NCBI GenBank assembly: GCA_008711295.1
Contig: VUYV01000090.1
Span: forward strand, 3,092,917 to 3,156,916
Source: Anarhynchus alexandrinus
Taxonomy: Eukaryota; Chordata; Aves; Charadriiformes; Charadriidae
Direction of reading: 5' to 3'
Length of the DNA stretch: 64,000 bases
The notes beneath the pieces are model-generated. The model ran no database searches. It saw nothing but the letters and a program-made list of their open reading frames with translations, and was not told where the DNA came from. The position numbers and the translations under genes were made by a program. Of this stretch, positions 61,001 through 64,000 are shown piece by piece. Within the stretch, counting starts at the first letter, position 1. Every line of letters starts with the position of its first letter.

Positions 61001-63214
61001 CTGTTCACTTTTATCACAAGTGAACCAGAACTATTCAGTTAATATTTTATCCTAATGAATCTGCCACTACAAAAAAACTTCTGAAAAATTACTATTTTCC
61101 AGTCATTTTCAGATGCACCTTATTATTTATGAATGCTTCCTCCCTTCAGCAAACCTCCATTTTAAAAAACAGTCATTACTGCTTATACAGTAAGAAGGAT
61201 GCCAGAAAACAGACAATAAATAGCAGTTTTATTAATGACACAGCATCAGCACTCTGCACAATTAATCATCAAAACTAAACACAACATTGGGTGGGGTTTT
61301 TTTTGCTGCTAAACTAAACTATTTTAGGAACCTCTGGGACTGTCATATTACTTGCCATTTAAATCCAGGAATGAAGTTTCAGAGCTCTTCTAAACCTTAT
61401 GATTCACAAAGATAACAATTAATGGTGCATTCAAAAAGTCAAGATGTGAGAGAAGGCTTAAAGATCGTATAGTATCTTTAATTCTTTTCTATTTCCTCAC
61501 TCTAAAATCTGCAAAAAGGAAGCATACAGCTTGCACAGTAAAACCTTATTTGCCATGGCTACAGCACATCTTTAAGCAAATCCAGCTTATTTTCTAGTTT
61601 ACTGCAGTCATACTAGAGTCTGAGTCCTCATTTTTTAAACTCAGGATAAAGAATTTATTGCTATGAAATAAGAGCCACTGGAGCACAGATTGGCACCCCA
61701 AACACCCCACACACAGTGATTAGGAAGACAGGCACATCCTTGCTCTCTCTTGGGCCAGTCAGTTTCTGCTCCATGAAGTTGAACAGTTCCCACAAGAGAC
61801 TCCAAACCACCATCCCAGAAGGTAAGACTTGAAAGTTCATCCGCAGGAAATTGGATTTACACCTGCCTCATCTTTGAGAGATGCATACATAATAATGCAA
61901 CAGAGCAAAGGCATTTTTCCACCATAACCTCCCACTTGAAGAGGCTGGGGTAGGGGCTGTAAGAAGGAGACTACCTTGGGGAAAGAGTTTTGAGCTGCAA
62001 CTTTTGAACAGATGCTGGGAACCCAAATCCTCTATCCCCATCATGGAGATTAAGTTACACATCAAGAAATTAATTCCAGTTGCTAATATAGAAGTCAGGA
62101 TGTTGTTAGCATCCTGACAATCCCACTCAACCACTGAAGTCCTCTCATGTTCTACAAGCACCTTGTCTCTGTCTCAAGTTTCTGCATTCCACTAAAACTT
62201 GCTGCTTGGGGTGGGGATTTCACTAACTGGTATTACAGCCCTTTGGGATATGGGTGTTACTGCTTTGCACCAGAGTTACTCAATGGAAAAAGTCCTCTGA
62301 GAAATGGCAAGTCAGACTTCTCTCTCACTTGGGCAGGTTTTAAGCAGGAAGTCTTTCCAGCCCATTGGATTGGCTTGTTAGAGTAAGAACCAGCATCAGG
62401 GGTGTCCCTCAGGACTGGTTTCACATTTGGCAGGTTGACTGGGCTGAACGCGTCAACCTTCTCTATACATTCTCAGGAATAGACTTTACTGTGCAACCAA
62501 ACACTTGGTCAACACTAGATGTTTATAGGAAAAGACAAAGCTGCTTACAGCAAAAAAAAAAAGGCATTTGAGTAGAAGCATAACCTCCCTTCTCAACTGG
62601 GAAGTCTTCTGGAATTAAGGGTTAATTATTACAACCACACATGATATGGGCAATACTGAAGCTGCAATATTTTAAACAAGTCCTCAAGCGAGCTTCATTA
62701 AAACTATCAGAAACATGGTCAGAACCCCAACATGACCCTCTTCCCCAACTCTGCAGAATTCAGAACTCAGTATTTGATCAACATTATTTGAATTTGTCCA
62801 AAACTAAGATCAGTGGGAAATATTTTGACAATCCCTTTTTAGGGCATAAAGGCTGAATCCCCTTGTGCCAGACATTACTTTCAGATGCCAGTACTGTTGC
62901 CAAATTGCCTGGTCAGCTAGTCTAGCAAGGACAGACGCCCATCTTAGCCTAGTATATTTTTAAGGGAAGTATACACAGAAGCAGATCAGAAAGAGCTGAG
63001 AGTCTCTAGAACCAAGTAGTACCCCCTCTTCCTTTTTGTTCCAGGGTAGAACTAGTAAGTGATTAAAATTTCCATACAAAATTTCAAGTCTACAGTATGT
63101 GATATTAAGACTTATTATCACCACACAGCCACCTGATTATTCAGAACCACAGCATCAGAAAACATCACCAGAAACTACAAAAAGTATTTTTTAAAGGGTC
63201 AGGACAATGAATAG

Positions 63215-63228
63215 CCAAGAGATGGCAG
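63215..63228 (+). promoter_or_regulatory. weak CTCF-like motif
   Basis: CCAAGAGATGGCAG differs from the CCACNAGATGGCAG type of CTCF core at about one position. A similar weak match, CCAGTAGAGGGAAG, is at 38202-38215. By-eye calls only. Confidence 0.25.
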
Positions 63229-64000
63229 TGTTTCTATCTAGTAAACTAAAATAATTACTAATTGTTTATAGCATTCTAGTAGGGTAGAAGTCCAGTGGCA
63301 TCAAACTGATATACTGGAAGAGGCACAGATTTTTAAACTGCTCCTCTCACTCTTTCAGCTGCAGCCCAGTTAAACCGAATAGCCTCTTCAGGTGCTACAT
63401 CCAGTTCATGGTTAAAGCAATTGCTTTAAGTAGCAGTACCAGTATACAACTACAAACGTCCAGACTAACAGTAATTGGATGCTTCTAGACAAGAAGGTAG
63501 CAATATTTTAGTGGTTTAGTAGGCTCCAGTAAATGAAAGCGTTACAAGACATTGTCTATGCATTTTTTTTTAACTTGACAAAGAATTCTAAGCTTTAGAA
63601 TACTGACAGATTTTAGCTTTTCCAATTTGACTTAGATTTACAAAAAAGGAAAAGTAACTGTATAAATCAGATCTTAAATTTCACTTGGCATTTAAGCTAG
63701 CCTAAGGAAATCCCAAGACTGCCTCACCTCTGAATTTTTAACATGGTTATTGAACACTGGAAGATGAAGTTTCAGTTCACATGTTCAGTGCAAAGGTCAT
63801 AAGCTCTGCAAGACCATGATCAGAAACATTCCAGGGCAGTGTTGCTTAATTCATGGCAACAGCTTTATTTAACAAAAGCACTCAAGGAATGGTTTCCCTC
63901 TGTAACTCCATATGGGATCAAACATGAAACAAGTCAGCTTACTCCAAGAAGTGGCTTCTTTGACCACATGAGAGCTGGGTGTTTTGAGAATTTGTTTGGC

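Larger units (their letters stand above)
37379..64000 (-). other. TRIM71: TRIM71 intron 1 (5' end outside window)
   Basis: At least 26.6 kb of non-coding DNA. I searched the - strand for the expected GC-rich first exon with the RING and B-box 1 cysteines and found none, so it lies beyond 64 kb. The intron includes a C-rich G-quadruplex candidate (44116-44138), a 22-bp palindrome (41186-41207), a 30-bp tandem duplication (51181-51240), a CpG-rich patch (57900-58065) and two more CTCF-like motifs (38202-38215, 63215-63228). Open frames here are short and unrecognised. Confidence 0.8.

Noticed and set aside
1..64000. CRISPR arrays, tRNA, rRNA, bacterial operons, CCR4 or GLB1 coding exons
   Set aside because: Looked for and not seen; the repeats are simple tandem pairs and microsatellites, and no long single-exon receptor frame is present.

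Overview
This is a vertebrate nuclear window, most likely from a bird or another sauropsid. It is a stretch of a draft assembly with one ambiguous base (n at 33758). Three things point that way: spliced genes with GT-AG introns and long non-coding stretches, a decayed CR1-type LINE fragment at about 29228-29355, and proteins nearly identical to but distinct from the mammalian versions. The species call is inference. I recognise two protein-coding genes, both incomplete in the window because their 5' parts lie outside it.

Positions 1-13.8 kb, + strand: the 3' end of CNOT10, a subunit of the CCR4-NOT deadenylase complex. The last seven coding exons are at 2375-2455, 7515-7628, 9480-9610, 10406-10441, 10545-10672, 11938-12013 and 13483-13637. 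They keep one open frame and encode about the last 239 residues. A short 3' UTR with AATAAA at 13756 follows. The first intron seen complete appears to be a GC-AG intron.

Positions 13.8-17.9 kb: an intergenic spacer between two convergent 3' ends. It holds G-rich blocks, a small CpG-rich island with an octamer motif (16.02-16.29 kb) and a perfect 12-bp hairpin (15.39 kb).

Positions 17.9-64 kb, - strand: TRIM71 (LIN-41), a TRIM-NHL RNA-binding repressor and E3-ligase family protein. The window has its 3' UTR of about 6.3 kb, the last exon (24239-25690, coiled coil, filamin and six NHL repeats), exon 3 (28126-28260) and exon 2 (37211-37378, B-box 2). The RING/B-box 1 first exon is not in the window, so intron 1 runs past 64 kb. 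The 3' UTR carries the heterochronic control layout of LIN-41: a miR-125 8-mer match near the stop codon and four let-7 8-mer matches in two pairs.

Both genes act in post-transcriptional mRNA repression: CNOT10 through the deadenylase machinery, TRIM71 through direct mRNA binding, itself repressed by let-7 and miR-125. As I recall, the two genes lie head-to-tail on one strand in human. Here they converge, which suggests a local inversion, or an assembly error. I found no previously undescribed system; the best leads are the convergent arrangement, the GC-AG intron, the paired let-7 sites and the unexplained spacer elements.
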